Counted from the stretch's first letter, positions 28,278 to 38,441 are shown. The stretch: 64,000 nucleotides of DNA from Neobacillus sp. PS3-40 (GCF_030915485.1 NZ_CP133266.1:4344001-4408000); one strand, 5' to 3'. Notes: generated from the letters alone by a model not told the origin. Translations and numbers: made by a program.

Positions 28278-29857
28278 AAATTCTAATTGTGGATGATGAA
28301 GTTCTTGAACGAAAAGCGCTGACGAAAATCATAAACAGTTCTTTGCAGGATGTAATCGTCATTGGCGAAGCACCAAATGGAAGAAGAGCGGTAGAAATGG
28401 CAAAGGAGCATAGGCCAGATATCATTTTTATGGATATTAAAATGCCTGGAATTGATGGAGTTCAAGCAGTTAAAGCAATTAAAAAGATTGATCCAAGTAT
28501 TCGATTTATCATGGTTTCAGCCTATAATACGTTTAAATATGCAAAAGAGGTAATGCAAAGGGGTGTCAAGGAATACATCTTAAAGCCAAGCAGAAAACAA
28601 GATATTTTGGCGGGGTTACAACGTGTTTCCAACGAAATTTTAGAGGAGCGGAAACTTATAGAAGAACAGCAATGGTTACGGGAAAACTTGGATCGTGCTG
28701 TTTCAATCGCTCAAAAAGAATGGGTATCATCATTATTATTGAACCAAGTTCAAGATATTACCTTTGATGAATGGGGCCAACTTTTAGGGGTTGAAATTAC
28801 TTCCGGGTATATGATGCTTTTTTCGGTAAGAACGAAAGAAGGAACTGAACTATCCCAAAGTGAAAAACAAAACTGGTATATGTGGCTTAAGGATGCACTA
28901 AAATCAGTCGTAAAAAAACAAGAAATTATGATTGGGCCCTTAACAGACTCACAAGTAGCAGTTTTATTCTTATGTAAGAAGACAACTGAAAAAATACTTT
29001 TTAAAACGAATGCCCAGACCATAATCAATAACCTGATTTCCCTTTTCCAAAGTAAAGAACTTAATGCTGAATTAAGGATTGGGATCGGTCTCCCTTACAA
29101 TCTTGCTCATGACCTAAATAAATCTTACCATGAAGCGGTTTTAGCATTAAACCAACTCTTAAAAACCCCAAATCGAAAGTATTTATTTGGTGACAAACAG
29201 GGATCTGCTGAAACAACGTCAACGGGTTTTATTGAGGTCGAGAAAAAACTACTGGATGCTGTGCGTCAAGGCGATGTGAATCAGGTCTTGTTTATTTTTG
29301 ATTCGTTTGTTTCGAATCATGCAGCGAACAAAAATTTAAAAGCAACCTTTGTAAAAAAATCATTTGATGAATTATTTATTCTGATTTCCCGCATGCTTCA
29401 TGATCTTGGTATAAGCTATGACCGCACTCCTGAAGTAAGTGAGGTGGAGGATATTGAAACCATTTTTGAAAAGGGAAAATCACATTTAATGTTGGTTGTT
29501 CACCATGTGCAAGTTTGGAGAAATAACCATGCTAAGGGAATGTTACATAAAGCGAAGGAGTATATTGAAAATCATTTTGCAGATTCGATTACTTTGGAAT
29601 CAGTTGCAGAATATGTAGAGTTAAGTCCTTATTATTTTAGTAAATTATTTAAAGATCGGTTTGGTATGACATTTATTGATTATTTGACAGAAATAAGGAT
29701 TAGACATGCAAAAGCTGAAATCATCGATCCTACAAAAAGCTTGAAGGAAATCTGCTTTTCGATCGGCTACAAAGATCCGAACTATTTTAGTCGTGTATTT
29801 AAAAAGAATGTAGGTTTATCCCCAACTGAATTTCGAAGATCCTTTGCTAGTAAATAG
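28271..29857 (+). CDS. AraC-type response regulator, YesN family
   Basis: 528 residues. A complete receiver domain (1-120) has acidic residues D8-D9, phosphoacceptor D55 in [10 protein letters not shown] and K105 in YILKPS. A long middle region follows, then a C-terminal AraC DNA-binding domain (about 425-528) with [20 protein letters not shown] and [18 protein letters not shown] start after AAAAGGGGGG, overlapping the kinase gene by 7 bases. The next operon in the same direction is mglBAC, so activation of galactoside uptake is the natural inference. Confidence 0.95.
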   Translation: MLKILIVDDEVLERKALTKIINSSLQDVIVIGEAPNGRRAVEMAKEHRPDIIFMDIKMPGIDGVQAVKAIKKIDPSIRFIMVSAYNTFKYAKEVMQRGVKEYILKPSRKQDILAGLQRVSNEILEERKLIEEQQWLRENLDRAVSIAQKEWVSSLLLNQVQDITFDEWGQLLGVEITSGYMMLFSVRTKEGTELSQSEKQNWYMWLKDALKSVVKKQEIMIGPLTDSQVAVLFLCKKTTEKILFKTNAQTIINNLISLFQSKELNAELRIGIGLPYNLAHDLNKSYHEAVLALNQLLKTPNRKYLFGDKQGSAETTSTGFIEVEKKLLDAVRQGDVNQVLFIFDSFVSNHAANKNLKATFVKKSFDELFILISRMLHDLGISYDRTPEVSEVEDIETIFEKGKSHLMLVVHHVQVWRNNHAKGMLHKAKEYIENHFADSITLESVAEYVELSPYYFSKLFKDRFGMTFIDYLTEIRIRHAKAEIIDPTKSLKEICFSIGYKDPNYFSRVFKKNVGLSPTEFRRSFASK

Positions 29858-29884
29858 ATGGTAGATAAAAGTTCCAACTTTGCC

Positions 29885-30020
29885 CGTTGCTTTCCGCTCC
29901 GGGCACTTGCTTTCCGCGGGGAGGGATGGGAGCCTCCTCGGCGTACCGCCTGTGGGGTCTCCCATTCCCTCTAATCCCGCAGGAGTCAGGTGCCCTCCGC
30001 TCCAATCAACTCAATGTTGG
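29885..30020. repeat. GC-rich dispersed Bacillaceae repeat element
   Basis: About 135 bases at far higher GC than the surroundings. It contains GCTTTCCGCGGGGAGGGATG, GGAGCCTCCTCGGCGTACCG, CCTGTGGGGTCTCCC and TCCCGCAGGAGTCAGGTG, a word set I recognise from dispersed intergenic elements across Bacillus relatives. It folds into several hairpins (for example GGGAG with CTCCC). The open frame through it is not coding. It lies between the regulator gene and mglB. Confidence 0.75.
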
Positions 30021-30256
30021 CAGTGCCCCTAGAAGACAACATAATAGATTTATAAAAAGGCCAATTGTATTTTTGGCCTTTTTACTATTTTGTCCTTCTT
30101 AAATAGTCCTGTTGATTGCCGCTCAAATCAACAATACGCTTTAGCATTGCTTTTTTATTACATAAATATTACAAAGATTGCAAAATAATCTAGGAAATCA
30201 CAATAATATGCTATTCATTGGATCTATTGAACGAATAGGCCACATGATAACCTACT

Positions 30257-30270
30257 TGTAAGGGCTTACA
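30257..30270. promoter_or_regulatory. cre-like palindrome upstream of mglB
   Basis: TGTAAGGGCTTACA differs from the ideal cre TGTAAGCGCTTACA at one base, in the central CG. It lies 73 bases before mglB, so CcpA-type glucose repression of galactose uptake is likely but not proven. Confidence 0.5.
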
Positions 30271-30342
30271 ACAAGGGTATGTTAATCAGTGTTTTAGTAA
30301 CTTACCAAAGTCTTTACCAAATAGGAAAAGGAGAGTGACAAC

Positions 30343-31398
30343 ATGGTTAAAATGAAGAAAGGTTTAATTCTATCTTTAACAGTTGCATCTAGTATTCTAT
30401 TAGCAGCAGGTTGCAGCAGTTCGACTAGTGGTTCAGATTCTAGCAAGGGAGGAGATCTTCCAGCTGTCGGTGCAACAATTTACAAATTTGATGATAACTT
30501 CATGTCCTACGTACGCCGTGCAATGGAAGATTCAGCAAAAGGTAAAGTCAAGTTAATGCTTAATGATTCTCAAAATGACCAATCAAAACAGATCGAGCAG
30601 GTAGATACTTTGATTGCAAAAGGAGCAAAATCTCTAGCAATTAACTTAGTTGATCCAAAAGCGGCTCAAACGATTATAGACAAAGCAAAACCAAAAAATA
30701 TACCGGTTATCTTCTTTAATAAAGAGCCAGACGCCAGTGTATTAAAAGGCTACGATAAAGCGTATTATGTTGGGACAACATCCTCAGAATCAGGCGTTCT
30801 TCAAGGACAATTAATCGCAAAAGCTTGGGAAGCAAACAAAGATAAATATGATAAAAATAAAGACGGTATCCTTCAATACGTTCTTCTAAAAGGTGAACCA
30901 GGGCACCCAGATGCAGAAGCCCGTACGAAGTTTGCAATAAGTACGGTCAAAGAAAAAGGCATTAAAGTAGAAGAATTAGCAATGGATACTGCAATGTGGG
31001 ATGCCACAAAAGCAACTGAAAAGATGGATGCATGGTTAGCAAAATACAATGACAAAATTGAATTTGTAATCGCTAACAACGACGGTATGGCATTAGGTGC
31101 TGTAGCTTCTCTAGAAAAAGCAGGCTATTTCACAGGTGATAAATTTATGCCAGTTGTAGGTGTAGACGCTATACCAGAAGCACTTGAAATGATTGAAAAT
31201 GGAAAAATGGTTGGAACAGTATTGAATGATGCCAAAAACCAGGGTAAGGCAACCATTGATCTTGCAACAAATGCTGCAAAAGGTAAAGATGTTTTAGACG
31301 GAACTGAGTGGAAGCTAGATGATAATAAAGCAGTTCGTGTTCCTTACATTGAAGTAACAAAGGATAATATTCAAGTTGGTAAAGACGCTTATAAATAA
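30343..31398 (+). CDS. mglB: Galactose/methyl-galactoside ABC transporter substrate-binding lipoprotein
   Basis: 351 residues. The signal peptide ends in a lipobox (ILLAAGC, Cys24), so it is a membrane-tethered lipoprotein. The mature protein is a type-I sugar-binding fold close to Mgl[48 protein letters not shown] and [13 protein letters not shown]. It keeps the MglB calcium loop [13 protein letters not shown] follows AAAGGAGAG. It is followed, after an unusually long and structured 463-base gap, by mglA and mglC. High-affinity galactose binding outside the membrane. Confidence 0.95.
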   Translation: MVKMKKGLILSLTVASSILLAAGCSSSTSGSDSSKGGDLPAVGATIYKFDDNFMSYVRRAMEDSAKGKVKLMLNDSQNDQSKQIEQVDTLIAKGAKSLAINLVDPKAAQTIIDKAKPKNIPVIFFNKEPDASVLKGYDKAYYVGTTSSESGVLQGQLIAKAWEANKDKYDKNKDGILQYVLLKGEPGHPDAEARTKFAISTVKEKGIKVEELAMDTAMWDATKATEKMDAWLAKYNDKIEFVIANNDGMALGAVASLEKAGYFTGDKFMPVVGVDAIPEALEMIENGKMVGTVLNDAKNQGKATIDLATNAAKGKDVLDGTEWKLDDNKAVRVPYIEVTKDNIQVGKDAYK

Positions 31399-31544
31399 GG
31401 ATAAAACGGCACTTGTTTTTGCCTGAATCTTTCAATTAGATCACTCAGGTCAAAGTCAAAGAGCTGGGGAACTAGGAATAATTTAGAAATCAACTTATCG
31501 ATTTAGTAAATCAATAAGAACAATTTTTTGAACAGAAGTAGCGC

Positions 31545-31685
31545 CTTAGTCCAGTCCTAAGGGAATTGCCGGTCCCTTCCTTCATGATGTGGCCGGCTCG
31601 AGGGCGCTCCTCGAAGAAAGGAAAAGATGACGCTTTTCCTTTCTTCGGGGTAAAACTCCAAAGGATAGTACCTTGGAGCTGGATG
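31545..31685. repeat. Multi-hairpin element between mglB and mglA
   Basis: Contains a 15-bp perfect stem (CGAAGAAAGGAAAAG, 31612-31626, with 31633-31647), a second hairpin at 31658-31680 (CTCCAA-GG with CC-TTGGAG), and GCCGG/CCGGC arms at 31568-31596. It is GC-richer than the flanks. A minus-strand frame (31708-31511) has Cys pairs (CSYC, CSKNC) but no ribosome site, so I do not call it. The element could be a mobile intergenic repeat and could lower expression of mglAC relative to mglB. Confidence 0.65.
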
Positions 31686-31861
31686 CCGCAATAACTGCAT
31701 ATTCTCAAATAATGTATGGTGAAGCATCAATTTTGACATTACATAGGATTGAATGAATTTTTCCCAATTTAATCTGCTACCAACTCAAGGCAGATTGGTT
31801 AACCATCAAAGGGGATTACCACCATTGTTAAATGTTTCACTCAACGCGAGGAGGTTTGCTC

Positions 31862-33367
31862 ATGTCAGGTACTAATGCTACCCATTTACTTGAAATGATT
31901 AATATTACAAAAAGATTCCCTGGGGTACTTGCTTTAAACAATGTTTCCTTAAAAGTAAAAGCTGGTACGGTACATGCCCTTATGGGTGAAAACGGCGCAG
32001 GAAAATCAACGTTAATGAAATGCTTATTTGGCATTTATTCAATGGATGAAGGCAGTATTCTTTTTGAGGGAAAAGAGGTTGCATTTGCTAATTCCAAACA
32101 AGCACTGGAAAATGGCGTTTCCATGGTCCACCAGGAATTAAATCAGGTACGTCAGCAGAATGTTATGGATAATATTTGGCTTGGCCGTTATCCGAAAAAA
32201 GGTATTTTTATCGATGAAAAGAAGATGTATGAGGACACTGTCGGCATATTCAAAAATCTAGACATTACGATCGACCCTCGTAGTAAGGTAAGTACCTTAT
32301 CGGTTTCCGAAATGCAAATGGTAGAAATCGCTAAAGCTGTCTCTTACCATTCAAAAATTATTGTAATGGACGAACCAACCTCATCACTTACAGAAACCGA
32401 GGTAAATCATCTATTTAGAATCATCAGAAGACTCCAAGGTGAGAATGTTGCGATTATTTACATCTCACACAAAATGGAGGAAATCTTGAAAATTTCTGAC
32501 GAAGTGACGATCATGCGCGACGGTCAGTATATTGCGACAAAAAATTCGAAAGAAATTACTACTGATGAAATCATTAAGCTCATGGTTGGACGTGATTTAT
32601 CACAACGGTTCCCCGCTAAAGTCAACAAGCCTGGAGATGTCATTTTAAAGGTTTCTGACTTTACGGCAGAGACGCAGCCTTCTTTTTCTAATGTAAGCTT
32701 CGAGCTAAAAAAAGGGGAGATATTAGGAATTGCTGGTTTGGTGGGTTCAAAGAGGACTGAGGTTGTCGAAGCGATATTTGGGATTAGAGGACTAAAATCA
32801 GGATCGCTTGAACTACATGGAAAAGTCGTCAAAAATCATTCTCCGCAGCATGCAATTAAAAATGGCTTTGCACTAGTTACCGAAGAACGAAGGTCAACAG
32901 GTATTTACCCAGAGCTTAGCATTAGCTTTAACTCTATTATTGCTAATCTAAGACAATACAAAACCAAAGGTATTTTTCTCTCAAATCGAAAGGTTTTTGA
33001 TGATACAAAATGGGTTATCGATTCCATGAACGTTAAGACTCCATCCCAAAAGACGCCGATCGGGAGCTTATCTGGTGGAAACCAACAGAAGGTAATTATT
33101 GGACGATGGTTATTAACAAAACCGGACATTTTATTGCTCGACGAACCTACAAGAGGAATTGACGTCGGAGCAAAGTTCGAGATTTACCAGTTAATTAATG
33201 AATTAGCTTCTGAAGGTAAAGGAATTATTATGATTTCATCCGAAATGCCAGAACTTTTAGGTGTTACAGATAGGATTTTAGTTATGAGCAATGGAAAAGC
33301 AGCTGGAATTGTAGAAACTGCAACAACGTCTCAAGAAGAAATTATGCGATTAGCGGCTTTGTATTAG
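31862..33367 (+). CDS. mglA: Galactose/methyl-galactoside ABC transporter ATPase
   Basis: 501 residues with two ABC domains in one chain, as in MglA/RbsA. The first has Walker [10 protein letters not shown], a signature region [14 protein letters not shown] and Walker [12 protein letters not shown]. The second has the degenerate P-loop GLVGSKRTE usual in this family, then [15 protein letters not shown] and [16 protein letters not shown] 31862 follows GAGGAGG; the frame's upstream extension to 31832 has no ribosome site. It energises sugar import through MglC. Confidence 0.96.
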   Translation: MSGTNATHLLEMINITKRFPGVLALNNVSLKVKAGTVHALMGENGAGKSTLMKCLFGIYSMDEGSILFEGKEVAFANSKQALENGVSMVHQELNQVRQQNVMDNIWLGRYPKKGIFIDEKKMYEDTVGIFKNLDITIDPRSKVSTLSVSEMQMVEIAKAVSYHSKIIVMDEPTSSLTETEVNHLFRIIRRLQGENVAIIYISHKMEEILKISDEVTIMRDGQYIATKNSKEITTDEIIKLMVGRDLSQRFPAKVNKPGDVILKVSDFTAETQPSFSNVSFELKKGEILGIAGLVGSKRTEVVEAIFGIRGLKSGSLELHGKVVKNHSPQHAIKNGFALVTEERRSTGIYPELSISFNSIIANLRQYKTKGIFLSNRKVFDDTKWVIDSMNVKTPSQKTPIGSLSGGNQQKVIIGRWLLTKPDILLLDEPTRGIDVGAKFEIYQLINELASEGKGIIMISSEMPELLGVTDRILVMSNGKAAGIVETATTSQEEIMRLAALY

Positions 33368-33379
33368 GAGGAATTTCAA

Positions 33380-34402
33380 ATGAAAAATTCAGCTACACAA
33401 AAAACCAGTCTATCTAAAATGCTCTTTGATAATGTCATTTATGTATTTTTAATATTGCTTGTCATTGGGATTGTAATCGCTTCTCCTGACTTTCTATCTG
33501 TCACGAACCTTATTAATATATTAAGTCAATCATCATCCCGTATTATCATTGCACTCGGAATGGCCGGAATCCTGATAACTGCCGGAACAGACTTATCCGC
33601 TGGTCGGATGGTCGGACTAGCAGCTGTAATCTCTGCATCGCTTTTGCAAGCATCCGATTATGCCTATAAAATGTATCCACATTTGGCTGAATTACCGCTA
33701 TTCGTTCCGATTTTAATTGCAATGGTGGCAACTGGTCTAATTGCTACATTAAATGGTTTGATTGTGTCAAAACTTTACGTGCCGCCTTTCATAGCGACAT
33801 TGGGAATGATGATTGGTGTGTATGGCCTAACATCTATCTACTTTGACCGTCCACCGTATGGAGCCCAGCCTATTGGGGGCTTGAGTAAAAAGTTTACCAA
33901 TTTTGCACAACACGGAATTCCTGTTGGTTCATATGAAATTCCATATCTTGTGATATATGCCATAATAGCTACTGTAGTTATTTGGGTTATTTGGAATAAA
34001 ACGCAACTTGGTAAGAATATGTTTGCAATCGGTGGTAATCCTGAAGCAGCAAAGGTTTCTGGTGTTAACGTTGCAAAAAATATAATTATTATCTACATGA
34101 TTGCTGGCCTTTTATATGGATTTTCTGGAACACTAGAAGCTGGCCGCGTTGGTAGTGCAACTAACAATACAGGTAACATGTACGAACTTGATGCAATCGC
34201 AGCATGCGTCGTCGGTGGAGTATCTTTATCAGGTGGTATCGGTACAATCTCAGGTGTTGTTACTGGAGTTCTAATTTTCCAAATCATCAACTATGGTCTT
34301 GCTTTCCTTGGTGTGAGTCCATACATCCAATACATTGTTAAAGGTCTAATCATTGTCGTAGCTGTTGCTTTTGATATGCGTAAACATTCGAAGAAAAAAT
34401 AA
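33380..34402 (+). CDS. mglC: Galactose/methyl-galactoside ABC transporter permease
   Basis: 340 residues, about eight to ten transmembrane helices, in the BPD_transp_2 (branched-chain/ribose type) family. Hallmarks are ALGMAGILITAGTDLSAGRM, GGNPEAAKVSGVNVAKNII and the EAA-like loop followed by ACVVGGVSLSGGIGTI. It begins 12 bases after mglA with AGGAGG. It completes mglBAC and forms the transmembrane pore. The next feature is a hairpin built from a repeat-like GCCTGGCAC motif. Confidence 0.96.
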   Translation: MKNSATQKTSLSKMLFDNVIYVFLILLVIGIVIASPDFLSVTNLINILSQSSSRIIIALGMAGILITAGTDLSAGRMVGLAAVISASLLQASDYAYKMYPHLAELPLFVPILIAMVATGLIATLNGLIVSKLYVPPFIATLGMMIGVYGLTSIYFDRPPYGAQPIGGLSKKFTNFAQHGIPVGSYEIPYLVIYAIIATVVIWVIWNKTQLGKNMFAIGGNPEAAKVSGVNVAKNIIIIYMIAGLLYGFSGTLEAGRVGSATNNTGNMYELDAIAACVVGGVSLSGGIGTISGVVTGVLIFQIINYGLAFLGVSPYIQYIVKGLIIVVAVAFDMRKHSKKK

Positions 34403-34404
34403 AA

Positions 34405-34455
34405 ACTATGGTGCCTGGCACTACAAAATGCCAGTTTTGGGTTCCAGACACTATT
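34405..34455 (+). repeat. TGCCTGGCAC-type repeat with hairpin after mglC
   Basis: GTGCCTGGCACTAC then ATGCCAG (CTGGCA 34415-34420 with TGCCAG 34429-34434), TTTTGG and GGTTCCAGACAC. The motif resembles the GTGCCTGGCAC words scattered in Bacillus intergenic regions. It may also serve as the mgl terminator. Confidence 0.55.
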
Positions 34456-34541
34456 CAAAAATATTCTCTTAATATGGCGTATTCATTTTGTCCAAACATA
34501 TGATTATAGAGTGACCTAGCAGTTCTTAAGGGGGAATTCTA

Positions 34542-35024
34542 TTGGAAAAGGAAGCCGTTATTGATGGGGAATACCGTTATTCATTAAAAAGGATCTGGGA
34601 TCGTGATAATCCCAGAAAAGCTGTCTTTATTATGTTAAATCCAAGTACAGCAGATGAAACAATTGATGATCCTACCACAATTAGATGCATATCTTTTGCT
34701 AAAAGGTGGAATTGTGGCGCTTTAGAAATAGTCAATGTGTTTGCCTATAAAGTTAGTAATTACAAACAACTAAAATCCCTTTCTAAAATAGAGGCAACAG
34801 GTATCGATAATGGAGTCTATATTGAAGAGGCATTGAATAATTCTATTATGAAAGTAGTGGCTTGGGGCGAACATGTAACCATGCATCATAAAAATTACCA
34901 GGAATTATCTGAGCAATTAAAAGGGCATAAATTAGTCTGCCTTGGAACAACAAGAGAGGGTCATCCCAGAAACCCGTTATCCGTGAAAAGTACAACCAAT
35001 CTGGAGCCCTTTAATTTTAGTTAA
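34542..35024 (+). CDS. DUF1643-family protein
   Basis: A 160-residue cytoplasmic protein. The family pattern is clear: YRYSLKRIWD, then FIMLNPSTADETIDDPTTIR, GALEIVNVFAYKV and CLGTTREGHPRNPLSV. DUF1643 proteins are small, widespread and without a known activity. The start is TTG after AAGGGGG. It stands alone between the mgl operon and the osmolyte-type transporter. Confidence 0.88.
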   Translation: MEKEAVIDGEYRYSLKRIWDRDNPRKAVFIMLNPSTADETIDDPTTIRCISFAKRWNCGALEIVNVFAYKVSNYKQLKSLSKIEATGIDNGVYIEEALNNSIMKVVAWGEHVTMHHKNYQELSEQLKGHKLVCLGTTREGHPRNPLSVKSTTNLEPFNFS

Positions 35025-35168
35025 CGTATTTTAACGGACTGGCTTTGGATAAAAACTAGTTTAACAAAATGGGATCTAATTTGAATTCGAAACAACATAC
35101 ATGATATGGTAGCCTTCCAAGTATATTATTTGGAGGGCTACGTCAGTTTAGCAAAAAGGAGAAAATAA

Positions 35169-36140
35169 ATGATTAAATTCGATAATGTTTCAAAGCGATA
35201 CCCAGAAGGAACTAATGCGTTAAATTCACTTTTCCTTGAAATAAATAAAGGGGAATTCTTTATCATCATTGGCCCGAGTGGATGTGGGAAATCGACATTG
35301 CTTAAAACAATCAATCGCTTAATTGATATTTCGGATGGGACGATTTTAATAAATGGTAAAAAAATAAGTAATTATGACATACATGAATTGCGATGGAGTA
35401 TCGGGTATGTCCTGCAGCAAATTGCCCTTTTTCCACATATGACAATTGAAGAAAATATTGCAGTCGTTCCTGAATTAAGAAAATGGGATCGGAAGAAGAT
35501 TCGGCATCGTGTTGATGAACTGTTAGCAATGGTTGGTCTCGAACCAGAAAAATATCGAAGTCGAAAACCGAAAGAACTATCTGGAGGTCAGCAACAAAGA
35601 ATTGGTGTGATTCGAGCCTTGGCGGCAGACCCTGAAATTATCTTAATGGATGAACCATTTAGTGCACTCGATCCGATAACAAGAGAAAAGTTGCAGGATG
35701 AACTTCTTGATCTCCAAAAAGGAATCAAGAAAACGATCGTTTTCGTAACACACGATATGGAAGAAGCCTTAAAGCTTGGCGACCGGATTTGTATAATGAA
35801 GGATGGGGAAGTGGTTCAGACTGGAACACCATTGGAACTCTTGCAAAATCCTGCAAATGAATTTGTGAAAGAATTCGTTGGAGAGCAGAAAGTTTCATTC
35901 AATAAACAAATGAATCTGGTCAAAATACTGAATCAAACTCCCCCTGAAAAAACACCAATAATGAATAATGTGGAACCTTTTCCGATTACTTCCTCTTTAA
36001 AGGAAACACTTACTTTCTTAGCACAACACGAACAGTTGTTAGTAGAAGATGACGGAGAAATTATTGGAACGATTAACAGGCAAGTTGCTCTTCAGTATTT
36101 AGCGGATAGCTTGCAAGAAAGAGGAAAAGGAAATGAATAA
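35169..36140 (+). CDS. ABC transporter ATPase, OpuC/EgtU type
   Basis: 323 residues. ATPase domain at 1-240: Walker A IGPSGCGKST, Q-loop VLQQIALFPH, signature LSGGQQQRIGVIRAL, Walker B IILMDEPFSALD and switch THD. The C-terminal 80 residues resemble a shortened CBS-like tail, as in OpuCA and EgtUA. ATG follows AAAAAGGAG. It overlaps the permease gene by 8 bases. Relatives import glycine betaine, carnitine, choline or ergothioneine. Confidence 0.93.
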   Translation: MIKFDNVSKRYPEGTNALNSLFLEINKGEFFIIIGPSGCGKSTLLKTINRLIDISDGTILINGKKISNYDIHELRWSIGYVLQQIALFPHMTIEENIAVVPELRKWDRKKIRHRVDELLAMVGLEPEKYRSRKPKELSGGQQQRIGVIRALAADPEIILMDEPFSALDPITREKLQDELLDLQKGIKKTIVFVTHDMEEALKLGDRICIMKDGEVVQTGTPLELLQNPANEFVKEFVGEQKVSFNKQMNLVKILNQTPPEKTPIMNNVEPFPITSSLKETLTFLAQHEQLLVEDDGEIIGTINRQVALQYLADSLQERGKGNE

Positions 36141-37650
36141 GTTGGTAGATGTTTTCCATGAAAGACGAGCTGAGCTTATTACGGCGTTACTTGAGCATAT
36201 CCAGATTTCCTTTATTGCCCTCATTTTTGCTGTCATAATTGCGATCCCACTTGGAATTTACTTAACAAGAAATAGAAAACTTGCTGAAGGAATTATTGGA
36301 ATTACAGCTGTTTTCCAAACCATCCCTTCACTGGCTTTACTCGGGCTTTTAATACCGATTTTTGGAATAGGGAAGATTCCTGCGATTATCGCCCTTGTTA
36401 TCTATGCGCTACTGCCGATTCTCAGAAATACATATACAGGAATTAAAGAAGTGGATCCCTCTTTGATTGAAGCTGCAATGGCTATGGGAATGAATAATAG
36501 TAAAAGGCTGGTAAAGGTAGAGCTTCCTTTGGCCATGCCGGTTATCATGGCTGGGATTAGAACAGCAATGGTTTTAATAGTTGCAACAGCAACACTTGCT
36601 GCCCTCATTGGAGCGGGTGGATTAGGAGACCTCATCCTTCTTGGTATTGACCGAAATAATTCATCACTTATCATACTTGGAGCAGTTCCGGCGGCATTAC
36701 TCGCCATTTTCTTTGATGTAATCCTTCGACAATTCGAGCGTTTATCTTTTAAAAAGACGTTGACTACGCTCGGAATTGTTGCGTTAGCAGCAATAATGAT
36801 TGGGGTCATTCCCTTGGTTTCCAAACAAGATCAGAAAAATATCGTGATTGCTGGTAAACTTGGCTCAGAACCCGAAATATTGATCAATATGTATAAGCAA
36901 CTCATTGAAAATGAGACGAACTTGCATGTAACCTTAAAACCAGGATTAGGGAAAACTTCATTTGTGTTTAATGCACTTAAATCAGGAAGTATCGATATTT
37001 ATCCAGAATTCACAGGTACAGCAATTTCAGAATTTTTAAAGGAAACAGCAGTCAGTACGAATAGAAAAGAAGTATATGAGCAAGCGAGAACCGGTATGCT
37101 GAAAAATTTTAAAATGTATTTGTTAAAGCCAATGAAATTTAATGATACCTATGCATTGGCTGTGCCAGAGAAAACTGCTAAACAATACGGATTAACGACC
37201 ATTTCTGACTTGAAATCCATTCAGCAAAATATAAAAGCAGGCTTTACATTGGAGTTTTCTGACCGGGAGGATGGATATCGTGGTATTCAAAAATTGTATG
37301 GAATAAAGTTTCCAAATATTATCACGATGGAACCAAAACTTAGGTACAATGCGATTAATACAGGTGATATAAATCTCGTAGATGCCTACTCAACAGATAG
37401 TGAATTAGCCAAATTTCACCTCAAAGTACTTAAAGATGATAAAAACCTATTTCCTCCATATCAAGGTGCACCATTACTAAGGAAAGATACAGCAGAAAAA
37501 TATCCAGAGCTTGTAAAAGCATTAAATAAACTATCTGGAAAAATAAAAGATGATGAGATGAGAGAAATGAACTATCAAGTTAATGTAGAAGGCAAGAGTG
37601 CCTCACAAGTAGCGAAGGATTATTTGGAAAAGGAAGGGATTCTTAAATAA
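36133..37650 (+). CDS. Fused permease and substrate-binding protein, OpuC/EgtU type
   Basis: 505 residues. Residues 1-225 are a permease (ProW type) with six helices and the EAA loop (SLIEAAMAMGMNNSKRLVKV). After a further helix (about 210-232) an extracytoplasmic substrate-binding domain (OsmF/ProX type, 235-505) begins KNIVIAGKLGSEPEILINMY. Such fusions occur in Listeria BilEB and streptococcal EgtUBC, so ergothioneine is as good a candidate substrate as betaine or carnitine. The ligand-binding aromatics cannot be assigned by eye. It forms a two-gene operon with the ATPase. Confidence 0.92.
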   Translation: MNKLVDVFHERRAELITALLEHIQISFIALIFAVIIAIPLGIYLTRNRKLAEGIIGITAVFQTIPSLALLGLLIPIFGIGKIPAIIALVIYALLPILRNTYTGIKEVDPSLIEAAMAMGMNNSKRLVKVELPLAMPVIMAGIRTAMVLIVATATLAALIGAGGLGDLILLGIDRNNSSLIILGAVPAALLAIFFDVILRQFERLSFKKTLTTLGIVALAAIMIGVIPLVSKQDQKNIVIAGKLGSEPEILINMYKQLIENETNLHVTLKPGLGKTSFVFNALKSGSIDIYPEFTGTAISEFLKETAVSTNRKEVYEQARTGMLKNFKMYLLKPMKFNDTYALAVPEKTAKQYGLTTISDLKSIQQNIKAGFTLEFSDREDGYRGIQKLYGIKFPNIITMEPKLRYNAINTGDINLVDAYSTDSELAKFHLKVLKDDKNLFPPYQGAPLLRKDTAEKYPELVKALNKLSGKIKDDEMREMNYQVNVEGKSASQVAKDYLEKEGILK

Positions 37651-37804
37651 TATATAGTCTTTTTAAACACTGTTGTTGAGTATGTGGCCTTTTGAAATAA
37701 TAAAAATGTTTTGTATGAAACTATTTATGTAATATAGTGTTTATAGAAGTCGCAAATAACTTAAAGTGGCAAGAGTAAATGAATCAAAAGAGGGATGATT
37801 AGTA

Positions 37805-38242
37805 ATGAATAACTTTACAAAATTTAAAATAACAAAACCAGCAAGTGAAGTATTTGAAGCTTTTGTAGATCCTTCTAAGATCGGAAATTTTTGGTTCTCG
37901 TCAAGCTCTGCCAGATGGGAAAAAGGTAAGACGATTACATTGAAATATGATGAATATAATGCTGAACTAGAGATAGAAGTAATCGAAGTTGAGAAAAACA
38001 AGAAAATTGTGTTCCGATGGGGCGCAAATGGAGAAGGGCATACTGTTACAATTTCTCTTAAAGAAAGTGATAATACGAGTACCATAATTGAAGTTAATGA
38101 AGAAGGTTTTAAAGAAAATGATGATCAGTTAATAAATCAATTAGTAGACAATAAAGAAGGTTGGGTTTTTATGTTGTCCTGTTTGAAGGCTTATTTAGAA
38201 TTTGGGGTAACAAAATTGAGAGCAGGATTAGTAAAGGGGTAA
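37805..38242 (+). CDS. SRPBCC/AHSA1-like domain protein
   Basis: A 145-residue single-domain protein of the START/Bet v1-like superfamily, AHSA1 branch: ITKPASEVFEAFVDPSKIGN, then FWFSSSSARWEKG, KIVFRWGANGEGHTVTISL and GWVFMLSCLKAYLEFG. The fold binds hydrophobic ligands in a cavity; relatives include ATPase-activator domains and polyketide-type cyclases. ATG follows AGAGGG. It is monocistronic, with a perfect terminator. Ligand unknown. Confidence 0.88.
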   Translation: MNNFTKFKITKPASEVFEAFVDPSKIGNFWFSSSSARWEKGKTITLKYDEYNAELEIEVIEVEKNKKIVFRWGANGEGHTVTISLKESDNTSTIIEVNEEGFKENDDQLINQLVDNKEGWVFMLSCLKAYLEFGVTKLRAGLVKG

Positions 38243-38246
38243 CTAG

Positions 38247-38272
38247 TAAAAGAGCCAATTGGCTCTTTTATT
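38247..38272 (+). terminator. Terminator after the SRPBCC gene
   Basis: A 24-base perfect palindrome (38247-38270) with A-rich and T-rich ends. Confidence 0.93.
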
Positions 38273-38441
38273 CTATGCTAAAGTTCCATTTGAGTAATAA
38301 TTTGCCATAAGCCTTGTTCTTCGATGCTCTATTTTTCTGACCACTGTTCCCGAAAATGTAATAAAGGAAAAATCGAATTATGGTCGAATTAGAAGGGTAA
38401 AACCTATTGGTAAATTCTTTGATACGAGAGGGTATGTCAAA

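Noticed and set aside
29887-30102. 71-residue plus-strand frame in the GC-rich element
   Set aside because: It runs through a dispersed non-coding repeat and has no ribosome site or family resemblance.
31511-31708. Minus-strand 65-residue frame with CSYC and CSKNC, like a zinc ribbon
   Set aside because: No ribosome site, a TTG start only, and the middle is the hairpin element. The cysteine pairs are probably accidental.
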